A DNA stretch of 11,771 nucleotides from Bacillota bacterium (GTDB lineage: Bacteria; Bacillota; Clostridia; Peptostreptococcales; Anaerovoracaceae), in assembly GCA_023394035.1 (NCBI GenBank), contig JAEXBK010000051.1, positions 1 through 11,771 on the forward strand, written 5' to 3'. Each line of letters opens with the position of its first letter. Position 1 is the first letter of the stretch. The translations under genes and the position numbers were made by a program. Below are positions 1 through 7,602 of this stretch, piece after piece. The notes beneath the pieces were generated by a model. It searched no databases. It saw only the letters and a list, made by a program, of their open reading frames with translations, and was not told the origin of the DNA.

Positions 1-766
1 GCTTTAGTGCATCCTTGAGAAGTGCCGCCATCGCACCCTGAGCCTTGAGATCTGCTGCAGTTACAGGCTTATCATCAAAAGTATATCCTACTATTATCTT
101 TCCTATTTTTTCTTTGAGATCGGTTATATCCTTCGACAGGCATAATATTGCCATTATCTCAGAGGCTACCGTTATTTCAAAGCCGTCTTCACGCGGTACG
201 CCCTGCATTCTTCCGCCAAGTCCGTCGATAACCTTTCTAAGCTGTCTGTCATTCATGTCTACGCAGCGTTTCCATGTAATCTTTTTTACATCTATTCCAA
301 GGCTGTTTCCCTGCTGGATATGGTTGTCGAGCATCGCTGCAAGAAGATTGTTTGCCGCTCCTATTGCGTGCATATCTCCCGTAAAATGAAGGTTTATATC
401 TTCCATAGGAACGACCTGTGCGTATCCGCCGCCTGCGGCTCCGCCCTTTACTCCAAATACAGGTCCGAGTGAAGGTTCACGAAGCGCAACCATGACGTTC
501 TTTCCGATTCTCTTCATTCCGTCCGCAAGCCCTACGGTAGTTGTAGTCTTTCCTTCTCCTGCAGGGGTAGGCGTAATTGCCGTAACGAGGATGAGCTTAC
601 CGTCAGGAGTATCTGTTTTTTCGCGAAGAATATTGTAATCTATCTTAGCCTTGTACTTTCCGTAGTTTTCTACAAATCTATCATCTATTCCCGCCTTTTC
701 CGCAATAAGATTTATAAGCTCCGGCGTATTCTCCTGTGCAATCTGAATATCTGATTTAATTTCCAT
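1..766 (-). CDS. fhs: Formate-tetrahydrofolate ligase, N-terminal part (cut by window edge)
   Basis: Fhs joins formate to tetrahydrofolate using ATP, giving 10-formyl-THF in the cytoplasm. This is the entry step of the folate one-carbon branch, used for purine and formyl-Met synthesis and, in acetogens, the Wood-Ljungdahl methyl branch. I translated 255 residues from the ATG at 766. They contain the nucleotide-binding loop TPTPAGEGKTTT (about residues 65-76), then LREPSLGPVFGVKGGAAGGG and VVPMEDINLHFTGDMHA, all characteristic of this family, and further on VPREDGFEITVASEIMAIL. The C-terminal half lies beyond position 1; the full enzyme is usually about 550 residues. A strong site, TTAGGAGGAA, sits 5 bases before the ATG. 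The gene is 103 bases downstream of parB on the same strand, which is not part of the conserved origin cluster. I see no good promoter or terminator in the gap, so read-through from parAB is possible. Confidence 0.97.
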   Translation of the reverse strand, partial: MEIKSDIQIAQENTPELINLIAEKAGIDDRFVENYGKYKAKIDYNILREKTDTPDGKLILVTAITPTPAGEGKTTTTVGLADGMKRIGKNVMVALREPSLGPVFGVKGGAAGGGYAQVVPMEDINLHFTGDMHAIGAANNLLAAMLDNHIQQGNSLGIDVKKITWKRCVDMNDRQLRKVIDGLGGRMQGVPREDGFEITVASEIMAILCLSKDITDLKEKIGKIIVGYTFDDKPVTAADLKAQGAMAALLKDALK

Positions 767-829
767 ATTATTCCTCCTAATTTTCTGGTAATATTTTCCA
801 TTAACCCGATTCCCCATGAATAAATGCAC

Positions 830-852
830 CATTATCCAATCCTGCATTATCC
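830..852. repeat. Two direct copies of an 8-base motif in the parB-fhs gap
   Basis: The 8-mer CATTATCC occurs at 830-837 and again at 845-852, 15 bases apart. Seen on the minus strand, the direction of fhs transcription, the motif is GGATAATG. The two copies lie about 65-85 bases upstream of the fhs start. They could be a repressor or activator site, or chance in AT-rich DNA. I do not recognise the motif. The repeat is directly visible; any function is a guess. Confidence 0.3.
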
Positions 853-869
853 TTGCTTTGTATTGAGTG

Positions 870-1763
870 TTAGTATCTCTCTTTTATGGTCCTGAGCTGA
901 TCTATCAACCGGTTAAGCTCATCCCTGCTGTAATATTCGAGCTCTATTGCGCCGAATTTGCCTTTTGCTACGATGTTCACCTTCGTTCCGAACAAATCCT
1001 TCAGCTCCTGCTCGACGCTCATGATATCCTTGCTCTTTACGCGTTTCAGCGGCTTTTTCTTTTTAGATTTCTCGGATGCCGCTTTCTCCGTATCTCTTAC
1101 GGAAAGCCCCTCGCTCACAATCCTATTTGCAAGCGCAAGCTGTTTATCAGCAGATCCCGCCGAGAGAACAGCCCTTGCATGTCCTGCGCTGAGCCTGCCT
1201 TCCGAGACCATCGTCCTCACATCCTCCGGAAGATTGAGAAGTCTAAGCGAGTTAGTTATATACGGTCTTGACTTGCTTACGCTTTTTGAAACCTGCTCCT
1301 GAGTAAGTCCGTATGTCTTGATCATTTTTTCAAGACCTTCCGCTTCTTCGATAGGGTTCAGATCCTCACGCTGCATATTTTCTATTATAGCCACGAGCAT
1401 ATTTTGCTCGTCATTGAACTCCCTTATAAGACACGGTACGGTCTTGAGACCTGCTGCGCGTGCGGCTCTCCATCTTCTTTCGCCTGCAACAATCTCATAG
1501 CCCGTCTTTGCCGGTCTCACGACAAGAGGCTGAATAATTCCGTGCTCTGAAATCGAAGCTGCAAGCTCCTCGATTTTCTCTTGAACAAAAACCTTACGCG
1601 GCTGATTCTCATTCGGCTTGATATCGCTTATTCCTATGTATTTGACGGCTTCCAAAGAATCATCATTATCTGTTTTCGCTGCTGCATGAGGCTCTTCCAC
1701 CGGTGTCTGATCGGCAAACAAAGCGTCGAGTCCTCTTCCGAGACCTCTGTTCTTTCCCTTCAT
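870..1763 (-). CDS. parB: Chromosome-partitioning protein ParB (Spo0J)
   Basis: ParB binds parS, slides as a CTP-dependent clamp and spreads on the origin-proximal DNA. It serves as the cargo handle for ParA and as an SMC loader. The protein has 297 residues from the ATG at 1763. It shows the CTP-binding motif GERRWRAA (about 94-101), the second box ENMQREDLNPIEEA (118-131), and a helix-turn-helix of LTQEQVSKSVSKSRPYI type (143-159). A Lys-rich linker (about 233-244) precedes the C-terminal dimerisation domain. The length is normal for a chromosomal ParB. A GTG at 1766 overlaps the parA stop by 4 bases (GTGA) and would add one residue. I prefer the ATG because GGAG then lies 7 bases away instead of 4. 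Either way parA and parB are translationally coupled. No noc paralogue is present in this window. Confidence 0.96.
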   Translation of the reverse strand: MKGKNRGLGRGLDALFADQTPVEEPHAAAKTDNDDSLEAVKYIGISDIKPNENQPRKVFVQEKIEELAASISEHGIIQPLVVRPAKTGYEIVAGERRWRAARAAGLKTVPCLIREFNDEQNMLVAIIENMQREDLNPIEEAEGLEKMIKTYGLTQEQVSKSVSKSRPYITNSLRLLNLPEDVRTMVSEGRLSAGHARAVLSAGSADKQLALANRIVSEGLSVRDTEKAASEKSKKKKPLKRVKSKDIMSVEQELKDLFGTKVNIVAKGKFGAIELEYYSRDELNRLIDQLRTIKERY

Positions 1764-2536
1764 CACATCTCTCCTTCTCTGTCAAGAAATTCCTGCGCGA
1801 AGTCTATATATGCCTGTGCGCCTCTTGACTTAGGATCGTATTCCGTAATAGCCATTCCGTAGCTCGGTGCTTCGGCAAGACGAATATTTCTCGGAATTAC
1901 CGTTGAATATACTTTTGAGCCGAAGTACTTTTTAACCTCCTGGACGACGGCTATCGAAAGATTTGTTCTTCCGTCGAACATGCTGAGGATTACGCCTTCT
2001 ATTTCTATCTGAGGATTGAGGCTGCGTTTAACGAGATCTATCGTACTTACAAGCTGACTTACTCCCTCAAGAGCATAGAACTCACACTGTATAGGAATCA
2101 AGACGCTTTCTACTGCACACAGTGAGTTTATCGTCAAAAGTCCAAGTGAAGGAGGACAGTCGATAAAGATGTAGTCGTACTTATCTCTTATCTTATCAAT
2201 CGCCATGCGCAATCTGCTCTCGCGTCCTTCGAGCTCTACCAGCTCTATCTCCGCACCGGCAAGATCAACGCTTGCAGGTATAACATCAAGCCCCTTGATA
2301 TTTGTATGAATTATCGCCTTTTTTGTGTCGAAATCCGCGTCTATCAAAAGATCATACACTGTGAATTCCAGGCTTTTTTTCTTTATTCCTATTCCGCTTG
2401 TAGTATTACCCTGCGGATCTATATCGAGAATAAGTACTTTTTTACCCTTTAAAGCCAGGCATGCACCAAGATTTATATTCGTTGTTGTCTTACCTACTCC
2501 GCCCTTTTGGTTAAATATTGCTATTGCCTTACCCAA
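1763..2536 (-). CDS. parA: Chromosome-partitioning ATPase ParA (Soj)
   Basis: ParA is a Walker-type ATPase that binds DNA non-specifically as an ATP dimer. It moves ParB-parS complexes and in Bacillota also regulates DnaA. It has 257 residues with the deviant Walker A loop KGGVGKTTT (11-19) including the signature Lys11, a Walker A' region LDIDPQGN (37-44), and Walker B DYIFIDCPPSLG (121-132). There is no N-terminal DNA-binding extension, so this is the short chromosomal type rather than the plasmid type. The start is an unusual TTG at 2536. It is supported by GGAGGT six bases upstream and by the family N-terminus (GKAIAIFNQKGG) beginning right there; no ATG lies suitably close. The upstream gap carries two parS sites and a TATAAT element, so ParB bound at parS could affect parAB transcription. 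Confidence 0.97.
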   Translation of the reverse strand: MGKAIAIFNQKGGVGKTTTNINLGACLALKGKKVLILDIDPQGNTTSGIGIKKKSLEFTVYDLLIDADFDTKKAIIHTNIKGLDVIPASVDLAGAEIELVELEGRESRLRMAIDKIRDKYDYIFIDCPPSLGLLTINSLCAVESVLIPIQCEFYALEGVSQLVSTIDLVKRSLNPQIEIEGVILSMFDGRTNLSIAVVQEVKKYFGSKVYSTVIPRNIRLAEAPSYGMAITEYDPKSRGAQAYIDFAQEFLDREGEM

Positions 2537-2574
2537 TTTTGTACCTCCGTGTTCTGCGGTAACATTCTACAACC

Positions 2575-2603
2575 ATTATATATCATCTTCCTGCACAGTT
2601 CCA
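2575..2603 (-). promoter_or_regulatory. Candidate parAB promoter
   Basis: On the minus strand a perfect TATAAT lies at 2580-2575. A weak TGGAAC (three of six to TTGACA) lies 17 bases upstream at 2603-2598. This would start transcription about 30 bases before the parA TTG. The parS sites lie immediately upstream of the -35. A second TATAAT (2656-2651) abuts the other parS site but has no acceptable -35. Read-through from rsmG is also possible because no terminator separates it from parA. Confidence 0.4.
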
Positions 2604-2611
2604 CTAAAAAA

Positions 2612-2627
2612 TGTTTCACATGAAACA
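2612..2627. other. parS site, one-base variant
   Basis: TGTTTCACATGAAACA differs from the recognised parS consensus TGTTTCACGTGAAACA at one central base, which breaks the perfect palindrome. It should be a ParB loading site. It lies 8 bases from the perfect copy and about 75 bases upstream of the parA start. Confidence 0.88.
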
Positions 2628-2635
2628 AACGTCAT

Positions 2636-2651
2636 TGTTTCACGTGAAACA
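2636..2651. other. parS site, perfect palindrome
   Basis: TGTTTCACGTGAAACA is an exact 16-base palindrome and matches the parS consensus known from Bacillota. Centre-to-centre distance to the neighbouring copy is 24 bases, so two ParB dimers would sit on nearly the same face of the helix. It lies about 6.7 kb from the dnaA start, consistent with origin-proximal centromeres. Confidence 0.96.
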
Positions 2652-2669
2652 TTATATAAAATCAAGATA

Positions 2670-3371
2670 TTAAAGCGGCATTTTAGAAGGAGTTCCGGCT
2701 TTTCTCGGATAAGCTTTCGGTGTTTTTGAAACCTTTTTTATGACGATAAGTGTATGGGTAAAATCCGATTCCGTGAAGCTTTCCACTCTTATAAATTTAC
2801 CTCCGAGCTTCTTTATCGCTCTTGCCGCTCTTTCTATTTCATTTTCCGGTTCAGGACCTTTATATGCTATAAAGCTCCCGCCGACTCTTACAAATGGTAG
2901 GCAGAACTCGCATAAGACAGGAAGATCCGCAACAGCTCTTGAAACGCAAAGATCAAAAGACTCTCTAATATCCTCCATATTGGCGAGTATCTCAGCTCTG
3001 CCGTGAGCTGTAGAAACATTTTTTATATCACATTCCGAAGTAAGAGCCTCTATCACCTTGAGGCGCTTGTTCAAGGAGTCTGCGAGAAGGAAGGACTTTG
3101 ACGGAAAGGATGCCGCAAGCGGTATTCCCGGAAAGCCGCCTCCCGTGCCTACATCTATTATTGACGATGCATCAATAAATTCCTTAATACCTGCGATTGT
3201 AAGCGAATCGAGATAATGCTTTGATATGAATTCTTCTTTTTCTGTAATGGAGGTAAGATTGATTTTCTCATTCCATTCCAGTATCCCGTCCATGTATTTA
3301 TTTAGTTTAGCCGCGGCAGAGGAGTAATCCTCCGCACCTATTTTTTTCAGATGTTCTGTCAATCTGTCCAC
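2670..3371 (-). CDS. rsmG: 16S rRNA (guanine-527-N7) methyltransferase RsmG
   Basis: RsmG (GidB) methylates N7 of G527 in the 530 loop of 16S rRNA using S-adenosylmethionine. In other bacteria its loss gives low-level streptomycin resistance. The 233-residue protein has the Rossmann-type SAM motif IIDVGTGGGFPGIPLA (71-86), HYLDSL (52-57), SLNKRLKVIEAL (89-100), SRAVADLP (144-151), YKGP (170-173), and the family C-terminal signature YPRKAGTPSKMPL (221-233). The start is GTG at 3371, with AGGTAG six bases before it. That site overlaps the mnmG stop, and only 4 bases separate the two genes, so they are surely cotranscribed. Confidence 0.96.
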   Translation of the reverse strand: MDRLTEHLKKIGAEDYSSAAAKLNKYMDGILEWNEKINLTSITEKEEFISKHYLDSLTIAGIKEFIDASSIIDVGTGGGFPGIPLAASFPSKSFLLADSLNKRLKVIEALTSECDIKNVSTAHGRAEILANMEDIRESFDLCVSRAVADLPVLCEFCLPFVRVGGSFIAYKGPEPENEIERAARAIKKLGGKFIRVESFTESDFTHTLIVIKKVSKTPKAYPRKAGTPSKMPL

Positions 3372-3375
3372 TTTG

Positions 3376-5259
3376 CTACCTATTAACCGTTCTTCTCATT
3401 TTTTCGAGATATACAAGCAAAACATTTATATCCGCAGGCGAAACACCCGATATTCTCGATGCCTGACCAATAGAAAGCGGTTTTATCTTTTCAAGCTTTT
3501 GAGCTGCTTCTATCCTCAGTCCAGAGATCGAGGAATAATCTATATCGGCTGCAAGCTGTTTATCTTCAAGCTTTCTGAACTTCTCTACCTGAAGGAGCTG
3601 CTTTGAGATGTATCCCTCGTATTTAATCTCGACAGCTACCTGTGCATTCGCATGTGGGGTAAGCTCCGGCCTTTCCGGATCTATCTTCTTAAGAGTCTCG
3701 TATGTTATCTCCGGGCGCTTCAGTAACTCTGCAAGCGTGATTCGGTTACTTACACGAGAGCTTCCGACTTCATCAAGAAATTTATTAGCCTCGTCTTGTA
3801 AAATGTAAGTATTTTCCAGTCTCCTTCTTTCGGCTGAAACGGCTTCGCTTTTCTTGCGTGTTTTGTTGTATCTCTCCTCAGATGCAAGTCCGAGCTCAAA
3901 GCTTTTTGCTGTCAGGCGATCGTCTGCGTTGTCTTGCCTCAGAAGGAGCCTATATTCCGCTCTGCTCGTCATTATTCTGTAAGGTTCATTTGTACCTTTA
4001 GTCACAAGATCGTCGATTAAAACGCCGATATAAGCCTCGTTTCTTCCGAGGATGAACGGTTTTTTGCCATTTATTGCCAGATGTGCATTTATGCCGGCAA
4101 TCAATCCCTGTGCAGCCGCTTCCTCATATCCGGAGCTTCCGTTAAACTGTCCGGCACAAAAAAGATTTTTTATCGCCATGCTCTCAAGATTCAGATTGAG
4201 ATCGAGCGGATCTATACAGTCATATTCGATTGCATATGCAGGACGCGTAATCACAATAGTTTCCATACCGTCTATCGTATGGTAAAAATCGCGCTGCACA
4301 TCCTCAGGAAGGCTTGAGCTCATTCCCTGTATATACATTTCATCCGTTTCAAGTCCTTCCGGCTCTACAAATATCTGGTGACGCTCTCTGTCCGCGAAGC
4401 GATTTACCTTATCCTCGATGGAAGGACAATATCTCGGTCCTATCCCTTCAATCCTTCCGCCGAACAAAGCCGAACGTGAAAGATTTTGTTTTATTATGTC
4501 ATGTGTATTTTGGTTAGTATATGTAAGCCAGCAGGATATTTGTTCCTTTTCGAGTCTTTCGTTCATAAACGAAAACGGAACTATTACAGCATCGCCCTTC
4601 TGCTCCGTCATCTTTGAATAATCAAAGGTATCGGCAAGCGCCCTTGCCGGAGTTCCTGTCTTAAATCTACGAAGCTTAATTCCGTAATCAGCGAGCTTTG
4701 ATGAGAGCTTATTTGCAGGTGCAAGCCCGTTAGGACCGCTATCCGTAACGCTGTCACCTATATAAATCTTTCCGTTCAAAAACGTTCCCGTCGCAATTAT
4801 AACAGCCTTTGCCATATACACTGCATTTATAGCTGTCACAACTCCCTTTACAGCGCCGTCTTCAACAATCAAATCGACAATCTCCGCCTGCTTGATGTCG
4901 AGATTTTCCTGTTTTTCGAGAGTCTTTTTCATCTCCGTATGATATAGCTGCTTGTCCGCCTGTGCTCTTAAAGAATGAACGGCAGGTCCTTTTGCGGTAT
5001 TTAGCATTCTGCTCTGGATGAAGGTCTTGTCAATGTTAATACCCATCTCACCGCCGAGCGCATCTATTTCACGTACAAGATGCCCTTTGCCTGTACCGCC
5101 TATTGAAGGATTACACGGCATCATCGCTATGGAATCAAGATTCATCGAAAACATGATTGTCCTGCTTCCAAGGCGTGCCGAAGCAAGGGCTGCCTCGCAT
5201 CCTGCATGACCGCCACCGATAACAATTATATCGTATTCACCCATCATGTAATTTTTCAT
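3376..5259 (-). CDS. mnmG: tRNA uridine-34 5-carboxymethylaminomethyl modification enzyme MnmG (GidA)
   Basis: With MnmE, this FAD enzyme adds the aminomethyl or carboxymethylaminomethyl group to U34 of tRNAs reading two-fold degenerate codons, using methylene-THF as carbon donor. The 627-residue length is typical. Visible are the FAD dinucleotide loop GGGHAG (15-20), PCNPSIGGTGKGHLVREID (48-66), GPAVHSLRAQAD (91-102), CWLTYTN (243-249), RYCPSIEDK with the conserved Cys278 (276-284), and a second FAD region GQFNGSSGYEEAAAQG (370-385). The ATG at 5259 is used here. ATGs at residues 5 and 6 are possible alternatives because the ribosome binding site is weak (GTGAT six bases from the first ATG; AGGA is 15 bases away). 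The gene lies 20 bases after mnmE, its functional partner. Confidence 0.96.
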   Translation of the reverse strand: MKNYMMGEYDIIVIGGGHAGCEAALASARLGSRTIMFSMNLDSIAMMPCNPSIGGTGKGHLVREIDALGGEMGINIDKTFIQSRMLNTAKGPAVHSLRAQADKQLYHTEMKKTLEKQENLDIKQAEIVDLIVEDGAVKGVVTAINAVYMAKAVIIATGTFLNGKIYIGDSVTDSGPNGLAPANKLSSKLADYGIKLRRFKTGTPARALADTFDYSKMTEQKGDAVIVPFSFMNERLEKEQISCWLTYTNQNTHDIIKQNLSRSALFGGRIEGIGPRYCPSIEDKVNRFADRERHQIFVEPEGLETDEMYIQGMSSSLPEDVQRDFYHTIDGMETIVITRPAYAIEYDCIDPLDLNLNLESMAIKNLFCAGQFNGSSGYEEAAAQGLIAGINAHLAINGKKPFILGRNEAYIGVLIDDLVTKGTNEPYRIMTSRAEYRLLLRQDNADDRLTAKSFELGLASEERYNKTRKKSEAVSAERRRLENTYILQDEANKFLDEVGSSRVSNRITLAELLKRPEITYETLKKIDPERPELTPHANAQVAVEIKYEGYISKQLLQVEKFRKLEDKQLAADIDYSSISGLRIEAAQKLEKIKPLSIGQASRISGVSPADINVLLVYLEKMRRTVNR

Positions 5260-5279
5260 AAATATATCACTGTATCCTA

Positions 5280-6677
5280 TTATTTACCTAAACAAAATCT
5301 GCTGAATACCTCGTTTATTACATCATCCTGAACGGAATCTCCTATAATAAAGCCGAGTTCTTCATAGGCTTCCCTGACATCTATCTCTATAACCTCAGGT
5401 TCTGAATGAATATTGGCTGCGTAAAGCGCATCTTCAATCGCCTTGCCTGCTTTTTCGAGCATCGCCTTATGTCTCGCATTTGTGACTACCGTGCTTTTTG
5501 CCGCACGCTTTGAGCCTTCCGAAGGACTTAGGGTGTCCGTAAAGGTTTTGTATATAGCATCCTCAATGGCTGAAACCGATTTCGTATCGTTCATTGATGT
5601 TACGAGATAAACTGCACTGCCGGCAAATTCAATCATGTCATCTTCCGAAAGCGAAACACTTATGTCGCTTTTGTTAAAAAGTATCAAAGTCTTCGATGCT
5701 TCAAGAGAAGCTCTTATCTCAATATCGTCTTTTGTTATCCCCTCCGACATATCGAGCATCATGACTATAAGATCGGCAGCTTCAAGCGATTGCCTTGATT
5801 TGTCTATTCCTATCTTCTCTATAATGTCATCCGTTTCGCGTATTCCTGCTGTATCAGTAAGCTTTACGGGTATGCCTCTGATATTTATAAATTCCTCTAT
5901 CGTATCGCGTGTTGTTCCGGGTATCGATGTCACTATAGCTCTCGATTCGCGCAGGAGCCTGTTCATCAGAGAGGATTTTCCGACATTAGGTTTACCGACT
6001 ATGGCAACATTCAGACCGTCTTTGATTATTCTTCCCGCTCTTGAGCTTGCCGAAAGCTCGCTTATCATATTTCCTACATCTGTAAGATTATCTATAAGCT
6101 TTGAAAACTGAAGCTCCTCAATATCCTCGTCGGGATAATCTATGTTTACGTCTATATCAACAAGTATATCAATTATTTTATTTCTTATTGCACTTATTTC
6201 GTCCGAAAATCTTCCGCGTAGCTGAAGCATTGCTGCCTCTCCTGCAGATTCGGTCTTTGCATCTATTACATCTATTACCGCCTCTGCCTGAGCAAGGTCT
6301 ATTCTTCCGTTAAGAAAAGCGCGCTTTGTAAATTCTCCCGGCTCTGCAGGTCTTGCACCGCTTCTTATGATTAAATCAAGGGTTTTCTGCAGCGGAACAA
6401 AACCTCCATGGCAGTTTATCTCAACTACATCCTCAGCTGTGTATGTATGCGGTGCAGGAAAAAATACCGCAAGCACCTCATCTATATCCATATTTTTTTC
6501 CGCATCAAAAACATGACCATAAACGAGTTCTCTCGGTCTTGACTCAGGGGCAAAATTCTTCGCAGATCTGAAAACACTTTTCATTATCTCAAGCGACTTA
6601 TCACCGCTTATTCTTATTATTCCTATTCCGCCGTCTCCCGGCGGAGTTGCGATTGCAGCGATAGTATCTTCAATCAT
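5280..6677 (-). CDS. mnmE: tRNA modification GTPase MnmE (TrmE)
   Basis: MnmE is the GTPase partner of MnmG in wobble-uridine modification. From the ATG at 6677 the protein has 465 residues. An N-terminal THF-binding domain starts IEDTIAAIATPPGDGGIGII. A helical domain contains the inserted G domain, with G1 GKPNVGKSS (228-236), G2 TTRDT (255-259), G3 DTAG (275-278) and G4 NKSD (335-338). The C-terminus FCLGK supplies the invariant cysteine motif. The ATG is chosen because AAGGAG lies 6 bases upstream and the family N-terminus starts there. An open frame back to 6716 runs through a terminator hairpin and is not coding. The gene heads a mnmE-mnmG-rsmG transcription group, but there is no room for a promoter between the upstream terminator and its ribosome binding site. 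Confidence 0.97.
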   Translation of the reverse strand: MIEDTIAAIATPPGDGGIGIIRISGDKSLEIMKSVFRSAKNFAPESRPRELVYGHVFDAEKNMDIDEVLAVFFPAPHTYTAEDVVEINCHGGFVPLQKTLDLIIRSGARPAEPGEFTKRAFLNGRIDLAQAEAVIDVIDAKTESAGEAAMLQLRGRFSDEISAIRNKIIDILVDIDVNIDYPDEDIEELQFSKLIDNLTDVGNMISELSASSRAGRIIKDGLNVAIVGKPNVGKSSLMNRLLRESRAIVTSIPGTTRDTIEEFINIRGIPVKLTDTAGIRETDDIIEKIGIDKSRQSLEAADLIVMMLDMSEGITKDDIEIRASLEASKTLILFNKSDISVSLSEDDMIEFAGSAVYLVTSMNDTKSVSAIEDAIYKTFTDTLSPSEGSKRAAKSTVVTNARHKAMLEKAGKAIEDALYAANIHSEPEVIEIDVREAYEELGFIIGDSVQDDVINEVFSRFCLGK

Positions 6678-6691
6678 AACTATCTCCTTGT

Positions 6692-6720
6692 AAAAAAAAT
6701 GCCGCACTAAAAGCACGGCA
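6692..6720 (-). terminator. Rho-independent terminator between jag and mnmE
   Basis: On the minus strand TGCCGTGCT and AGTGCGGCA form a 9-pair stem (two G-U pairs) around a TTT loop, at 6720-6700. Eight consecutive T follow at once (6699-6692). It begins 10 bases after the jag stop. The T run ends 2 bases before the mnmE ribosome binding site (AAGGAG, 6689-6684), so mnmE expression probably depends on read-through or attenuation here. Confidence 0.85.
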
Positions 6721-6730
6721 CAAAAAGATC

Positions 6731-7558
6731 TTATTTCAGTTCAATTATTACCCTACGGTAAGGATCCTGTCCTTCACTTCTCGTGACAACACGGGAATCC
6801 CTCTGAAGTGTAGAATGAATAACCTTTCGCTCATAAGGATTCATCGGCTCAAGCTTGTAGCTTCTTCTGCTTCTTACGACCTTATCCGCAAGTCTCTGAG
6901 CAAGATTCTCAAGCGATCTTTCGCGTTTTGCTCTGTAATTTTCAGCATCTATGACTACTCTGATGTAGTCTCCGTCTTCCTTGTTTACTACAAGGCTCGT
7001 AAGATACTGTATAGCATCGAGCGTTGCTCCGCGCTTTCCGATTATGGTTCCCGTATCTTTTCCTTCAAGATAGATAAACAGATCCTTATCGCCTGATCTT
7101 CCTGAAACGGAAATGTCAAGTCCCATATCCTTTACAACCTCACGGAGGAAGGTAAGAGCCTTATGGTCATCCGCAAGAGGAGCAAGAGATTCTATATCCA
7201 CAGAAGGGACTATATCCTCATCTTCGATTTCCTTATATTCTTTTTCGATTTTCGGGCGATGCTTTTCGCTTCGTCTCTCATTTTTTTCTTTATTTGATTT
7301 TTTTGGGCGAGGACGCTTTTCGGTCAGCTTCTCGGAAATCTCAAATATCTCTTTGACTTCCTTAACCTCAAGCTTTGGAGCTTCTTTCTCCTTCTTCGTC
7401 ACTCTGACGAATGCAAGCTTTGATCCAATTCCGAAAAAGCCTCTTGACGGCTGTTCGAGAATCTCAACATCGACATCCTCTCTTGCAGCTCCAAGTTCGT
7501 CAAGCGCAAGCTCGACTGCTTTTTCTACGCTGTCGCCCCATTTTTCGGAAACATCCAT
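6731..7558 (-). CDS. jag: RNA-binding protein Jag/KhpB (Jag_N, KH and R3H domains)
   Basis: Jag (KhpB, once called SpoIIIJ-associated protein) is a cytoplasmic RNA-binding protein. In other Bacillota it works with KhpA in post-transcriptional control of cell elongation and division genes. Its 275 residues show a Jag_N domain with SRGFFGIGSKLAFV (38-51) and a highly charged Lys/Glu/Arg linker (about 55-115). A KH domain follows with the GxxG loop IIGKRGATLDAIQYL (172-186) and then an R3H domain with Arg244 and His248 (YERKVIHST). The ATG at 7558 is preceded by GGGAGG eight bases away. The gene follows yidC by 44 bases, the standard neighbour, and is closed by a terminator, so it is probably the last gene of the rpmH operon. 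Confidence 0.94.
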   Translation of the reverse strand: MDVSEKWGDSVEKAVELALDELGAAREDVDVEILEQPSRGFFGIGSKLAFVRVTKKEKEAPKLEVKEVKEIFEISEKLTEKRPRPKKSNKEKNERRSEKHRPKIEKEYKEIEDEDIVPSVDIESLAPLADDHKALTFLREVVKDMGLDISVSGRSGDKDLFIYLEGKDTGTIIGKRGATLDAIQYLTSLVVNKEDGDYIRVVIDAENYRAKRERSLENLAQRLADKVVRSRRSYKLEPMNPYERKVIHSTLQRDSRVVTRSEGQDPYRRVIIELK

Positions 7559-7572
7559 AAAATATTTCCTCC

Positions 7573-7593
7573 CGCAGGCAAAGTTTTCCTGCG
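7573..7593 (-). promoter_or_regulatory. Hairpin touching the jag ribosome binding site
   Basis: On the minus strand CGCAGG and CCTGCG pair as a 6-base stem around a 9-base loop. The 3' arm ends at 7573, directly before GGAGG of the jag ribosome binding site. No T run follows, so it is not a terminator. It could tune jag translation or stabilise the message; this is inference. Confidence 0.35.
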
Positions 7594-7602
7594 AATATCA
7601 TT

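Noticed and set aside
45..389. Open frame on the plus strand over fhs
   Set aside because: It is antisense to a clearly coding fhs frame and resembles no protein. The same holds for other plus-strand frames between 867 and 8175.
823..848. AATGCA/TGCATT inverted repeat as a terminator after parB
   Set aside because: Only six weak pairs with a 14-base loop and no proper T run.
2651..2656. TATAAT next to the perfect parS as the main parAB promoter
   Set aside because: No acceptable -35 sequence about 17 bases upstream; kept only as a note in the parS finding.
6678..6716. N-terminal extension of MnmE by 13 residues from a GTG at 6716
   Set aside because: It runs through the terminator hairpin and T run, has no ribosome binding site and is not in the family; the ATG at 6677 is well supported.
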